From Blautia pseudococcoides (lineage in GTDB: Bacteria; Bacillota; Clostridia; Lachnospirales; Lachnospiraceae), in NCBI RefSeq assembly GCF_001689125.2, contig NZ_CP015405.2, positions 1-64,000 on the forward strand: DNA of 64,000 nucleotides. The letters run 5' to 3'. Shown in pieces: positions 54,708 through 62,745 of the stretch. Numbering within the stretch: the stretch's first letter is position 1; each line of letters opens with the position of its first letter. The notes under the pieces are model-generated. The model did no database searches. It saw only the letters and a program-made list of their open reading frames with translations, and was not told the origin of the DNA. The translations under genes were made by a program, and so were the position numbers.

Positions 54708-55581
54708 ACCCATTCCCCCCACTTCCAATCTGAAACATCTCAAACCCCTCCCCATGCACCTCATTAGACTCCAACACAATAATGAACGCCTCCGGGTCCG
54801 CCTCCTTCACCATCTTCTGCACAAAATACATCTGCTTATTATTACAGGCACACATAACCACCTGCTTCTCGTCCATCCGGTACCCGCCGGCCCCTTTCAA
54901 AATCGTACTCCCCCTTCCGCAGCACTCATCAATAACCTCCGTAACCTTCTGACCATGTTCCGTCACGATCAAAGTCATCTTCCCTGCATTGATTCCATAA
55001 ACCACCTTATCCACCACAATAGCAAACAGAAAATTAATGATCATTCCATAAATAATCCCATCCATATCCCGGAAAATAATCCCGCCCAAGAGAATGATCC
55101 CCACATCAGACAAAAAAGCGATCTTCCCAAGTGATAAATACGGCTTTAACGCCTTCACTGCCATAATAATAAAATCCGTCCCTCCTGTGGAAGAGTTCTG
55201 CATATAAATAATGGCATAACCAAGGCCGCCAAGCACACCGGTACAGATTGCTGACAACATCCGGTTCCCCTCATACACAGGAAACAAAGGTGCCAGATAA
55301 TCAATCATCACCGAAGAGATGATCATAGCCCGCAGGGACCGCAGAAAAAACTGCCGGCCCAAAAGCCGGAAACAGAGAATTGCCACCGGAATATTCAATA
55401 TGATGATTGATATACCGATAGGAAGCTGAAACAAACGGTTTAAAATCAGGGCAATACCTGAAAATCCCGTCATAGGAAAATGTGAGGCCACAGCAAAATT
55501 ATAAATACCAACTGCAATAAAAACACTCCCCAGCAGTTCCATCCCAACATTCTTTATAAGGGCTTTATAATTGTTTTTCAT
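54706..55581 (-). CDS. YitT-family membrane protein (DUF2179)
   Basis: 291 residues. Five or so membrane helices in the first 200 residues (AVASHFPMTGFSGIALILNR; YMQNSSTGGTDFIIMAVKAL are family hallmarks), then the soluble DUF2179 domain (VTEVIDECCGRGSTILKGAG to the end). Function unknown; proposed transporter or sensor. Single-gene unit between two terminators. Confidence 0.92.
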   Translation of the reverse strand: MKNNYKALIKNVGMELLGSVFIAVGIYNFAVASHFPMTGFSGIALILNRLFQLPIGISIIILNIPVAILCFRLLGRQFFLRSLRAMIISSVMIDYLAPLFPVYEGNRMLSAICTGVLGGLGYAIIYMQNSSTGGTDFIIMAVKALKPYLSLGKIAFLSDVGIILLGGIIFRDMDGIIYGMIINFLFAIVVDKVVYGINAGKMTLIVTEHGQKVTEVIDECCGRGSTILKGAGGYRMDEKQVVMCACNNKQMYFVQKMVKEADPEAFIIVLESNEVHGEGFEMFQIGSGGNG

Positions 55582-55660
55582 ATTTAAACCATCCTTTCCC
55601 AGAAAGTACGCATAACTATATTGTTATGCAGAGCAAATCAAAATTACCCATAAAATAACA

Positions 55661-55708
55661 AAAAAAGAGCTTATGCAAATGATTATTATAATCCGCATAA
55701 GCTCTTTT
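55661..55708. terminator. Bidirectional terminator downstream of bioB
   Basis: AAAAGAGCTTATGC pairs with GCATAAGCTCTTTT across an 18-nt loop; on the minus strand it follows bioB by about 60 bases. Confidence 0.85.
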
Positions 55709-55771
55709 ACAAGATTCAGTATATCAAAGAAAAAATCAGATTTCAAGCTCCTTTCAGAAAAAACTTAATAT

Positions 55772-56734
55772 CTACTCATAAAGCCTGATCTCAAATCCCA
55801 ATTCTTCAGCCAGAATTTTATCCTCATGGACAGTGGCACCTCCGGTAGTCAGCATATTTTGTGTGATTGCCCCATTCGCTCCCGATTGAAACACACGCCG
55901 TCCCTGATCATCCATCAATCCCCTGCCGCCTGCCATGCGCAGAATAGCATCCGGCAGCAGAAAACGGAATATAGCCGCAGTCCGGCAGACCTCCTCTTCT
56001 TTCAGAGGTGTGTTGTATTCCAGAGGCGTGCCGGGGATTGGGTTCAGTATATTAACCGGGACAGACCGGATGTGCAGCTCTCTAAGTGTCAGGGCCATAT
56101 CAATCCTGTCCTCCATAGTCTCCCCAAGTCCCATAATCCCCCCGCTGCACACGGTAAGTCCCGCTGCCTGTGCGTCCTGAATAGCCTGAATCTTATCCTC
56201 ATATGTATGTGTGGTACAGATTTTTGGAAAAAAGCTGCGGGAAGTTTCCAGATTATTGTGATAGCGGACAACGCCGGCAGATTTCAGCATCCCAAACTGT
56301 TTTTCGGTGAGCAGTCCCATGGATGCGCACAGAGAAATACTGCACGTTTCTTGGATTTTCCGAAAGCTGTCACATACCTGTTCCACCTCTTTGTCACTGA
56401 GACGTTTTCCGGATGTGACAATTGAGAAGCGAAGGATACCATTTGCTGCATTTGCTTCTGCCGCCTGCAGGATTTCCCCGGGACTTAGGAGGGGATACAC
56501 GGTTGTGTTGGCAGCGTAGTGAGCGGACTGGGCGCAGTATTTACAATCTTCGGGACATTTTCCGCTTTTGCCGTTGATAATAGAACACATATCAAAAGCA
56601 TTTCCACAAAAGTGTCTGCGTATCTGGTCTGCGCCTTTACAAAGGGGAGAGAGTTCGGCAGAGGATAGGTGTATTGCCTCTTCTTTGGTAAGGGATTGGC
56701 CGTTTATGACTTTTTCTTTTAGTGTAGTGATCAT
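55772..56734 (-). CDS. bioB: Biotin synthase
   Basis: Radical-SAM enzyme inserting sulfur into dethiobiotin. 320 residues. The cluster motif is CPEDCKYCAQS (C-x3-C-x2-C); VVRYHNNLETSR, GLTVCSGGIMGLGE and NPIPGTPLE are BioB blocks; LRMAGGRG is near the end. ATG 56734 has GAGGT upstream; the frame is open further but without a site. It is the only biotin gene in the window, so the cell may use imported dethiobiotin or have the other genes elsewhere. A strong promoter and likely BirA site lie upstream. Confidence 0.95.
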   Translation of the reverse strand: MITTLKEKVINGQSLTKEEAIHLSSAELSPLCKGADQIRRHFCGNAFDMCSIINGKSGKCPEDCKYCAQSAHYAANTTVYPLLSPGEILQAAEANAANGILRFSIVTSGKRLSDKEVEQVCDSFRKIQETCSISLCASMGLLTEKQFGMLKSAGVVRYHNNLETSRSFFPKICTTHTYEDKIQAIQDAQAAGLTVCSGGIMGLGETMEDRIDMALTLRELHIRSVPVNILNPIPGTPLEYNTPLKEEEVCRTAAIFRFLLPDAILRMAGGRGLMDDQGRRVFQSGANGAITQNMLTTGGATVHEDKILAEELGFEIRLYE

Positions 56735-56801
56735 TTTTATACCTCGTCTTTCGGGTTTTTGGTTTGAATTGTTTATAGGGGAGTGTATTGGTATAGGAAA
56801 T

Positions 56802-56830
56802 AATATAAAATATTGGGCAGAGAATGTCAA
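56802..56830 (-). promoter_or_regulatory. bioB promoter
   Basis: On the minus strand TTGACA (56830-56825), 17-bp spacer, TATATT (56807-56802), about 68 bases before the bioB start. Confidence 0.85.
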
Positions 56831-56855
56831 CTGTAAATCGATAATAAGTTTACAA
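56824..56855. promoter_or_regulatory. Candidate BirA (biotin repressor) operator
   Basis: Read on the minus strand, TTGTAAAC-N16-GTTGACAT is an imperfect inverted repeat (6 of 8 positions) with the spacing of known BirA sites (TTGTAAAC/GTTTACAA type). It covers the -35 box of the bioB promoter, where a bound repressor would block transcription. Confidence 0.6.
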
Positions 56856-56934
56856 TAAGGGCGGTTTTTGAGAATGAAGCATTGGATGGGTGTTTATAAG
56901 ATTGGGGTTGGGTAGTGGGGGGATGAAGGCGGAC

Positions 56935-57112
56935 GGGCTGTTGGGGCAGTGCTGTTCTCCTTTGGCAGCCAGCTTGGTTCCCCTTCAACTAAGCGGTAAC
57001 TTCGACTAAGACGCTCAGCAAAGGCTTCACGCCAAGTCTCCGTAACCGCTTATTTTCAGGCTCTCTACCGCAATGTCTGCCTAAGGAGAACAGCACCCTG
57101 CCCCAACAGCCC
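56935..57112. repeat. 178-bp palindromic element 2
   Basis: The first 34 bases (56935-56968) pair with the last 36 (57077-57112) with a 2-base bulge and one mismatch; an inner stem AAGCGGTAAC / GTAACCGCTT continues the hairpin. Arm sequences differ from element 1, but the size, layout and the GGCGGACG at its left edge are the same. It lies between bioB and the rhodanese gene. Confidence 0.75.
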
Positions 57113-57185
57113 TGGTTTTCTCAAGCCGGTAGGGGATTTGTAGTGATATTCAGATACCTGTCCCCAATTAATTTTACATCCATAC

Positions 57186-57214
57186 TTGACAAGTTAAACT
57201 GAAACAATTATAAT
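57186..57214 (+). promoter_or_regulatory. Consensus sigma-A promoter of the rhodanese gene
   Basis: TTGACA (57186-57191), 17-bp spacer, TATAAT (57209-57214). Nearly the same 34 bases as the promoter at 36098. Confidence 0.85.
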
Positions 57215-57302
57215 TACAGTATAAACTGTAACCAAAATAACCACAGTATGTATAATCTGCTCACCATATTAGAATCCTATACAGCAGAGGAAAGGAAAAT
57301 AC

Positions 57303-57740
57303 ATGAAGAAAAAGAAACAATGGCTTCTGACGGTCATAGCAGCAGGTATCATGGCAGCAGCGCTGTCTGCGTGCGGACAGGATAAGACCAGACAGGATAC
57401 AAAGTCAGCCCAGGAGGATACAATGAAAACAGAGTATAAAAAGATCACAGCAGAAGAAGCGAAAGAGCGGATGGACAAAGACGATAAGATCATAATTTTG
57501 GATGTCCGTACAGAGGAGGAGTACCAGGAAGGACATATACCCGGAGCGGTCGTGATCCCAAATGAGACGATCAGCAGCGAACCGTTAAAAGAACTGCCGG
57601 ATTTGGATCAGGAAATCCTGGTATACTGCAGGAGCGGCAACCGCAGCGCCCAGGCTGCTAAGAAACTGATAGAGGCAGGATACACCCGGGTATACGATTT
57701 CGGGGGGATCACTGACTGGCACTATGATACAGAAAAATAA
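57303..57740 (+). CDS. Rhodanese-domain lipoprotein
   Basis: 145 residues. Lipoprotein signal (AAALSAC, Cys24), then one rhodanese domain from about 48: DKIIILDVRTEEEYQEGHIP with the CH2A-type start and the active loop CRSGNRS with Cys109, followed by AAKKLIEAGYTRVYDFGGI. Held on the outer face of the membrane, where it may carry sulfane sulfur or act in thiol chemistry; true role unknown. Ribosome-binding site GAGGAAAGG. A terminator follows about 50 bases later. Confidence 0.92.
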   Translation: MKKKKQWLLTVIAAGIMAAALSACGQDKTRQDTKSAQEDTMKTEYKKITAEEAKERMDKDDKIIILDVRTEEEYQEGHIPGAVVIPNETISSEPLKELPDLDQEILVYCRSGNRSAQAAKKLIEAGYTRVYDFGGITDWHYDTEK

Positions 57741-57788
57741 AAAACAGTAATTTGATGTCCTCATAGCTGTCAGGTATTCATACAATGT

Positions 57789-57835
57789 AAAACCAGCGCA
57801 CCATGGATTTCTTTCTCCACAGTGCGCTGGTTTTT
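57789..57835. terminator. Bidirectional terminator between the rhodanese and PqqD-like genes
   Basis: AAAACCAGCGCAC pairs with GTGCGCTGGTTTT; T-run on both strands. It ends both convergent transcripts. Confidence 0.88.
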
Positions 57836-58193
57836 ATACATCCTTATTCAGTTTAATGAAATGATAACTTTCCAGTACCTGAAAGAATTTCGCCAGCCTC
57901 TCATAGAGAGGAGCGGCTTCCTCACCAAAATGCGCATCCACCTCTTTGCCCAGTTCAATAATATTTTTCTTACCATCAATCAAAGGCCAGACGAAACTTC
58001 CCAGCTTGTCCAGATGGACATGGGTGTATTTCGGGCGGTTAAAGCATTTTTGTGCTAACCGGTTGAAAAATCCGGTGTTTTCCACATCCAGGGTTACAAC
58101 TCCCTTTTTGTCTGTTTTCCAGGTGAGAAGTGTATTTTTCTCAGGAATGAATTCCAGATAGTTCTTATCAATTACATTTTCTTTGTTTTTCAT
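57834..58193 (-). CDS. PqqD-like protein coupled to an OPT transporter
   Basis: 119 residues with a PqqD-type winged-helix core (VHLDKLGSFVWPLIDGKKNI, then LGKEVDAHFGEEA). PqqD domains bind peptides for modifying enzymes (family knowledge), but no precursor peptide or matching radical-SAM enzyme is adjacent. Its ATG shares a base with the transporter stop (TAATG), so the two are co-translated. It may be a cytosolic peptide-binding partner of the transporter; this is inference. Confidence 0.8.
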   Translation of the reverse strand: MKNKENVIDKNYLEFIPEKNTLLTWKTDKKGVVTLDVENTGFFNRLAQKCFNRPKYTHVHLDKLGSFVWPLIDGKKNIIELGKEVDAHFGEEAAPLYERLAKFFQVLESYHFIKLNKDV

Positions 58194-60109
58194 TATTTGT
58201 TCTCTTTACGTTTTCTCCAGAGAGAAAATTTAAGCAGACTAAGGATCACCAGTGCAAATACAACAAGGCTTCCGATATTGGATACTGCTGCCGGCAGATT
58301 GAGTTTGCTGGACAGGTCAATGGCTTTATCAATATGGAAGACTGCAAAGACAGCCAGAAGAATGCCCACCAGACCTTCCCCGGCGATCATACCGGAGCAG
58401 TAAAGCACACCGTCATTGACAATGGCATCTTTTTTCTTCTTATCTTTCATATTCATTTTGTCAAATGCCAGGCGAACAAGTCCGCCAACCATAATGCAGG
58501 CATTTAACTGGACTGGAAGATATACACCGATTGCGAATGGAAGTACCGGGATACCCACGATTTCCACTGCGACGGCCAGGAATACACCGATAAATACCAG
58601 TGTCCATGGCAGGTTGTTTTCCATAACACCTTCCACGATCATCTTCATCAGCATGGCCTGAGGTGCGCCCAGTTCTTCAGAACCAAATCCCCATGCAGCG
58701 TTCAGCAGGTATAAAACACCGCCGATTGCCAGAGCAGCAGCGAATACACCAATGAACTCACCAATCTGCTGTTTCTTAGGAGTGGAACCCAGAAGGTAAC
58801 CGGTTTTCAAATCCTGTGAGGTATCGCCTGCAATGGCAGCCACGATACAGATGATGGAACCGATTGCGATAGCGCCCTGCATTCCGTGGATTCCGCTGTC
58901 GCCTGTTGCTTTCAGCAGGATAGTGGCGATCAGCAGCGTGGCAATTGCCATACCGGAAACAGGGTTGTTGCTGCTTCCTACCAGACCGACCATTCTGGAA
59001 GATACGGTAGCGAAGAAGAAACCGAAGATTACTACGATAATGGCACCCATGAAGGTTACCGGAATCGGAGGAGCCAGCCAGATAGCAATAGTGATCAGAA
59101 GCACACCGCCCAGAATGACAGCCATATTCAAATCCTGTCCTGTTCGGGTTGTATTGGTATTTGTATTGCCTTTCAGGCTCTTCATGGCATCACCGAATGT
59201 ACGGATGATCAGGGGCAGGGATTTCACCAGGCTGATGATACCGCCCGCTGCCAATGCACCTGCACCGATATAACGGATGTAACTTCCCCAGATAGCACTT
59301 GCGCCGCCTTCTGCGAACATTTCACCGATGGGGGCAGTTCCCGGATACAGAGTAAGGTCAGCACCGAAAAGCACAACAGCCGGAATCAGAACCATCCAGC
59401 TTACCAGACCGCCGGCAAACATATAAGAAGAAATACGGGGACCACAGATATAACCCACACTCATAACAGCCGGATAAATCTGCGTTCCGATCTCACCTGC
59501 AAAGCCCTTTACTCTCAGGGATACTTCACTTGGAACTACTTTCAAACCGTCAATGACGAATTTGAAGACTGCCGCAAATCCCATACCGGCAAATACAGTG
59601 GACGCGTTTGCGCCGCCTTCTTCACCTGCCAGAAGGACTTCCGCACATGCAGTTCCCTCCGGATAAGGAAGAATGCCGTGTTCTTTTACGATCAGGGCAT
59701 TTCTCAGCGGTACCATGAAAAGTACACCCAGAAGGCCGCCCAGCAGGGCGATCAAAGTGATTTCCAGAATACTCGGAGTTTCCATTTTGCCATCAGCAGC
59801 CCATAAGAACAGGGCAGGTAAAGTAAAGATGGCACCAGCAGCCAGAGACTCACCGGCGGAACCGATGGTCTGTACAATGTTGCTTTCCAGGATGGAATTC
59901 TTGCGCATGATAACGCGGATGACTCCCATGGCTAGAACGGCTGCGGGGATGGACGCGGAGATTGTCATACCTACACGAAGCCCCAGGTAAGCATTGGCAG
60001 CGCCGAAAACGACGGCCAAAATGATACCCATAACAATGGAGGTAATGGTTAATTCCGGCGTTACGCGCTCGGCCGGAATATAAGGCTTGAATTCTTTTTG
60101 TTCATTCAT
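58193..60109 (-). CDS. OPT-family oligopeptide/metal-chelate transporter
   Basis: 638 residues with about 14-16 membrane helices. Family segments: AVVFGAANAYLGLRVGMTIS, TIGSAGESLAAGAIFTLPAL, GILPYPEGTACAEVLLAGEE, SSNNPVSGMAIATLL, AGDTSQDLKTGYLLGSTPKK. Imports peptides or peptide-like metal chelates by proton symport (family knowledge). AGGGAGAGAAAGAC precedes the start on the minus strand. The PqqD-like gene follows with overlap. Confidence 0.95.
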   Translation of the reverse strand: MNEQKEFKPYIPAERVTPELTITSIVMGIILAVVFGAANAYLGLRVGMTISASIPAAVLAMGVIRVIMRKNSILESNIVQTIGSAGESLAAGAIFTLPALFLWAADGKMETPSILEITLIALLGGLLGVLFMVPLRNALIVKEHGILPYPEGTACAEVLLAGEEGGANASTVFAGMGFAAVFKFVIDGLKVVPSEVSLRVKGFAGEIGTQIYPAVMSVGYICGPRISSYMFAGGLVSWMVLIPAVVLFGADLTLYPGTAPIGEMFAEGGASAIWGSYIRYIGAGALAAGGIISLVKSLPLIIRTFGDAMKSLKGNTNTNTTRTGQDLNMAVILGGVLLITIAIWLAPPIPVTFMGAIIVVIFGFFFATVSSRMVGLVGSSNNPVSGMAIATLLIATILLKATGDSGIHGMQGAIAIGSIICIVAAIAGDTSQDLKTGYLLGSTPKKQQIGEFIGVFAAALAIGGVLYLLNAAWGFGSEELGAPQAMLMKMIVEGVMENNLPWTLVFIGVFLAVAVEIVGIPVLPFAIGVYLPVQLNACIMVGGLVRLAFDKMNMKDKKKKDAIVNDGVLYCSGMIAGEGLVGILLAVFAVFHIDKAIDLSSKLNLPAAVSNIGSLVVFALVILSLLKFSLWRKRKENK

Positions 60110-60525
60110 AGTCTTTCTCTCCCTTATATTTTATGCTCTCCTATTATATCGAAAAATATAAAAAACTGCAATAAAGAAAAGAGTTCTCAGAGTAAATACC
60201 AGTAAATTACGGATAAATATGACAAATAATGACACAATCCTGCAAATATAATGTATAAAAAACAATAGAAATTCATGATGAAATGCAGGAGAATAAAAAG
60301 GGTGGGCCGTTAAGGGCACTGAAAAAAATTGTGTGGGCCAAGTCAGGGGACACTGTGTGTAGGTCTGGATGGTGTATACTCAGATTATTAAATTATGATT
60401 TTGGTAAACAATATAATAGGTAGAAAGTACCGGCACCACAGACGGATGAATCTGCCGGGTTTGTCCCTTTAGACAGGAAGCACTATAAATGGCTTATTTT
60501 TTGCCAAAATTTTCGAGAAAACCTG
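60110..60525. other. Intergenic region between the OPT and rplM genes
   Basis: Holds the divergent promoter region of the OPT gene. A 62-codon minus-strand frame (60131-60319) has no ribosome-binding site and low-complexity hydrophobic sequence and is not accepted. A GC-richer block around 60425-60475 (ACCGGCACC...GCCGGGT) may fold but matches no RNA class I know. Confidence 0.4.
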
Positions 60526-60554
60526 TTGACATGCCCGGATAAGTGTAATATAAT
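60526..60554 (+). promoter_or_regulatory. rplM-rpsI promoter
   Basis: TTGACA (60526-60531), 17-bp spacer, TATAAT (60549-60554): a full consensus promoter, as expected for ribosomal proteins. Confidence 0.9.
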
Positions 60555-60561
60555 ATCTCAA

Positions 60562-60660
60562 TGTGACGTAGTGCGAAAATACCTAGCCAAAAGCCCCGGT
60601 ATGGTATTTTTCATTATAAATTTATGAATTTGAATATTACTGTATATGCTGAAAATTAGG
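60562..60660 (+). ncRNA. Probable L13 leader (autoregulatory mRNA structure)
   Basis: The 110-base leader between promoter and rplM contains a hairpin GAAAATACC (60575-60583) with GGTATTTTTC (60603-60612). Firmicute rplM genes usually carry an L13 leader that the protein binds; the position fits, but the consensus could not be checked. Confidence 0.5.
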
Positions 60661-60670
60661 AGGTAAAACC

Positions 60671-61099
60671 ATGAACACTTATATGGCTAATCCGGATAAG
60701 ATTGAAAGAAAATGGTATGTAGTGGACGCTGAAGGCAAAACCTTAGGCCGCCTTGCATCTGAAGTAGCTAAAGTTTTAAGAGGAAAAAACAAACCAGTTT
60801 TCACTCCTCATGTTGATACAGGTGATTATGTAATCATCGTTAACGCTGAGAAAGTAAGCGTAACTGGTAAGAAATTAGACCAGAAGATTTATTATCATCA
60901 CTCTGACTATGTTGGCGGAATGAAAGAGACCACATTGAGAGAAATGATGGCTAAAAAACCGGAAAAGGTTCTTGAACTCGCTGTTAAGGGAATGCTTCCG
61001 AAAGGACCTTTAGGAAGATCCATGATCAAAAAGCTGCACGTTTACGCAGGACCGGAACACAAGAATGCAGCTCAGAAGCCAGAAGTATTAACATTTTAA
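60671..61099 (+). CDS. rplM: 50S ribosomal protein L13
   Basis: 142 residues, typical length. [20 protein letters not shown] at the start, [18 protein letters not shown], and the family signature [28 protein letters not shown] lies upstream. In operon with rpsI, 16 bases apart. Confidence 0.98.
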   Translation: MNTYMANPDKIERKWYVVDAEGKTLGRLASEVAKVLRGKNKPVFTPHVDTGDYVIIVNAEKVSVTGKKLDQKIYYHHSDYVGGMKETTLREMMAKKPEKVLELAVKGMLPKGPLGRSMIKKLHVYAGPEHKNAAQKPEVLTF

Positions 61100-61115
61100 T
61101 AGGAGGTAGAGAACA

Positions 61116-61508
61116 TTGGCTAGTACAAAATTCTATGGAACAGGAAGAAGAAAATCATCTGTAGCTCGTGTTTACTTAGTACCGGGAACAGGTAAGATCA
61201 CCATCAATAAAAGAGATATTGATGAATTTTTTGGATTAGAGACACTGAAAGTTGTTGTTCGTCAGCCGTTAGTGGCAACTGAGACAGCAGACAAATTTGA
61301 CGTGTTAGTAAACGTTCATGGCGGTGGATTTACAGGACAGGCTGGTGCTATCCGCCACGGAATCTCCAGAGCATTACTGGAAGCAGACGCTGAGTATAGA
61401 CCAGTATTAAAATCTGCTGGTTTCCTGACTCGTGACCCGAGAATGAAAGAGAGAAAGAAATACGGTCTCAAAGCAGCTCGTCGTGCACCGCAGTTCAGCA
61501 AACGATAA
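61116..61508 (+). CDS. rpsI: 30S ribosomal protein S9
   Basis: 130 residues, TTG start with AATAGGAGGT upstream. [20 protein letters not shown], then [20 protein letters not shown] and the basic tail RRAPQFSKR whose last Arg contacts the tRNA anticodon region. Its last 18 bases and following terminator are repeated twice downstream, showing that the 3' end serves as an integration site; the coding sequence itself is intact. Confidence 0.98.
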   Translation: MASTKFYGTGRRKSSVARVYLVPGTGKITINKRDIDEFFGLETLKVVVRQPLVATETADKFDVLVNVHGGGFTGQAGAIRHGISRALLEADAEYRPVLKSAGFLTRDPRMKERKKYGLKAARRAPQFSKR

Positions 61509-61571
61509 TAAGAAGTATTATAAGAGACGTATTAGAACCCTTGAAAATGCAGTGTTTTCAAGGGTTTTTTT
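61491..61571 (+). repeat. rpsI 3'-end repeat, copy 1 (native end and terminator)
   Basis: CAGTTCAGCAAACGATAATA at the end of rpsI, then the spacer and the terminator (AACCCTTGAAAA / TTTTCAAGGGTT plus T-run, 61536-61571). This is the reference for copies 2 and 3 and the presumed attachment site. Confidence 0.85.
61536..61571 (+). terminator. Rho-independent terminator of rplM-rpsI
   Basis: AACCCTTGAAAA pairs with TTTTCAAGGGTT, followed by seven T. Confidence 0.9.
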
Positions 61572-61620
61572 ATATTTTGAATAATCATTAAGTAACCTAA
61601 AATGCTGCGGAATTATATGG

Positions 61621-61656
61621 GTAACTGACAAGTAACTAACTCGTAACTGACAAATA
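61621..61656 (+). repeat. GTAACTGACA-type short repeats, set 1
   Basis: GTAACTGACA, AGTAACTAAC and CGTAACTGACA follow each other at about 10-12-base steps. Similar sets follow copies 2 and 3 of the rpsI repeat (62610-62643, 63664-63736), and one stands before copy 3 (63499-63511). They look like arm-type integrase binding sites at the ends of an integrative element. Confidence 0.6.
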
Positions 61657-61728
61657 GAAAAGTTTTTGTTATGTCTTGTGGAAGACAGTACATGGCGGAT
61701 TCAATAATGTTTATTAGGAAAAAGCAGA

Positions 61729-61757
61729 TTGAATGGAGCTGTTGATTATGATATTAT
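61729..61757 (+). promoter_or_regulatory. Promoter of toxin copy 1
   Basis: TTGAAT (61729-61734), 17-bp spacer, TATTAT (61752-61757), about 65 bases before the toxin start codon. Confidence 0.6.
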
Positions 61758-61822
61758 GGACACAAGGACAATCGCGTTACAGGGTGCGTTGACCTCATTC
61801 TAAAAGAATGGGGGTGATGCCT

Positions 61823-61911
61823 ATGAAAAATCATTTTGATTTAAGGATTTGATGACCTTTGGTCTGTTCCTTTTGGCATTGCTTACTTTCGTTTTTACAT
61901 TTTGTAAGTAG
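61823..61911 (+). pseudogene. Holin-like type I toxin, copy 1 (1-base frameshift)
   Basis: The 89-base region matches the 90-base toxin gene at 63256 but lacks one T in GATTTT, so translation from the normal ATG stops after about nine codons. With the base restored it reads MKNHFDFKDLMTFGLFLLAL and LTFVFTFCK. An internal ATG (MTFGLF...) is in the right frame but has no ribosome-binding site. The leader hairpin CATTC-TAAAA-GAATG next to GGGGGTG is conserved with copy 2. Confidence 0.7.
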
Positions 61912-62044
61912 CTATACATAGCAAAAACCACCCTGATACTTGGTCGGTTCGGGTGGCTTTGCTATCTTCATAATCGGTCAACCACCTTGTGGGCGGTTGT
62001 TCTTTTTCTACTTAAAATATACCACTAAAAAGGTGGTTTGTAAA
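61912..62044 (-). ncRNA. Predicted antisense antitoxin RNA, copy 1
   Basis: On the minus strand TTTACA (62044-62039), 17-bp spacer and TATATT (62021-62016) would start an RNA near 62009 running toward the toxin 3' end. The shared hairpin CCACCC...GGGTGG (about 61926-61960) could terminate both RNAs. Layout as in TxpA/RatA-type systems. Confidence 0.5.
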
Positions 62045-62056
62045 GGACTGATTTCA

Positions 62057-62497
62057 ATGGATAATTTATTACCAGTATTGAAGAACATAGTGTCATATGC
62101 CCTACCCATTATTACATGCGTCACTGTAGTGATTGGTGGAGTATGGACATTATACAAATATTTCAAAGAAAAGAATAGAGATTTTCATTCAGAAATTCTT
62201 GCAAAGGTATATGAACCATTATTTACACAATTAGTTAAGATGGAATATAGCAGAAAATTATTGGAAAAATCTTTAGAGGTCAAAAGCAAAGGCGGAGAGA
62301 ATTCAGGCAGAGTTACATTAATGCAGGATGACGTTTCAAAAGGGGCATTTTCAGTGAAAGAAGTTCCCTTTATTTCATGGGGTAGCACTAAAACAAATAC
62401 AGAAATAAAAATAGGGCAAACGACAGTCAAGCAAGAAGAGTATGCAAATGGCTTGGGAATGGCGTGTTTTGGGTGTCCACAGTTCAGCAAGCGATAA
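62057..62497 (+). CDS. Small membrane-anchored protein of the integrated element, fused to an rpsI-end repeat
   Basis: 146 residues; one N-terminal membrane helix (YALPIITCVTVVIGGVWTLY), then a soluble charged region. Start at ATG 62057 behind AAAGGAC. The last residues, CPQFSKR, and stop come from the second copy of the rpsI 3' end, so the original C-terminus was replaced or evolved with the attachment site. Family not recognised; similar in size and layout to the broken gene at 62746. Confidence 0.6.
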   Translation: MDNLLPVLKNIVSYALPIITCVTVVIGGVWTLYKYFKEKNRDFHSEILAKVYEPLFTQLVKMEYSRKLLEKSLEVKSKGGENSGRVTLMQDDVSKGAFSVKEVPFISWGSTKTNTEIKIGQTTVKQEEYANGLGMACFGCPQFSKR

Positions 62498-62560
62498 TAA
62501 GATATATTATAAGAGAATTATTAAAACCCTTGAAAATCCAGTGTTTCCAAGGGTTTCTCT
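62480..62560 (+). repeat. rpsI 3'-end repeat, copy 2
   Basis: CAGTTCAGCAAGCGATAATA matches the end of rpsI with one change. The following 60 bases, including AAACCCTTGAAAA and TTTCCAAGGGTTT, match its spacer and terminator with several changes. 989 bases after copy 1. Confidence 0.85.
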
Positions 62561-62609
62561 ATGTCTAAAGCAATTATGTGAAAGCCTGAAAAGTTATGAA
62601 AACATGTTC

Positions 62610-62643
62610 GTAACAGACAAGTAACTGACACATAACAGACAAA
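62610..62643 (+). repeat. GTAACTGACA-type short repeats, set 2
   Basis: CGTAACAGACA, AGTAACTGACA and CATAACAGACA in a row, at the same distance from the rpsI repeat as set 1. Confidence 0.55.
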
Positions 62644-62745
62644 CAAAATGGGTATTTGAGATATAAGAAAAGACAAAATCATTTGTATGATACAAATAGA
62701 CTTTTGTTGAGATGAGCGGTATAGTATGCAAGAGGTGAAATAAAA

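Larger units (their letters stand above)
61509..62479 (+). mobile_element. Element remnant, unit 1, between rpsI repeats 1 and 2
   Basis: A unit of about 0.97 kb bounded by rpsI-end repeats. It contains arm-like repeats, a frameshifted toxin copy with antisense promoter, and one membrane-protein gene. No integrase, relaxase or replication gene remains, so it is a collapsed element or a satellite mobilised in trans. Confidence 0.65.

Noticed and set aside
54643..55134. 163-codon plus-strand frame opposite the YitT gene
   Set aside because: Low-complexity (Leu, His, Asn, Pro) antisense translation of a real gene and overlapping its terminator.
58886..59806. 306-codon plus-strand frame opposite the OPT transporter gene
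   Set aside because: Mirror of a long membrane-protein gene: composition is rich in Thr, His, Gln and Ser from reversed codons, no ribosome-binding site, no family resemblance.
60131..60319. 62-codon minus-strand frame before rplM
   Set aside because: Hydrophobic low-complexity frame from AT-rich DNA without a ribosome-binding site.
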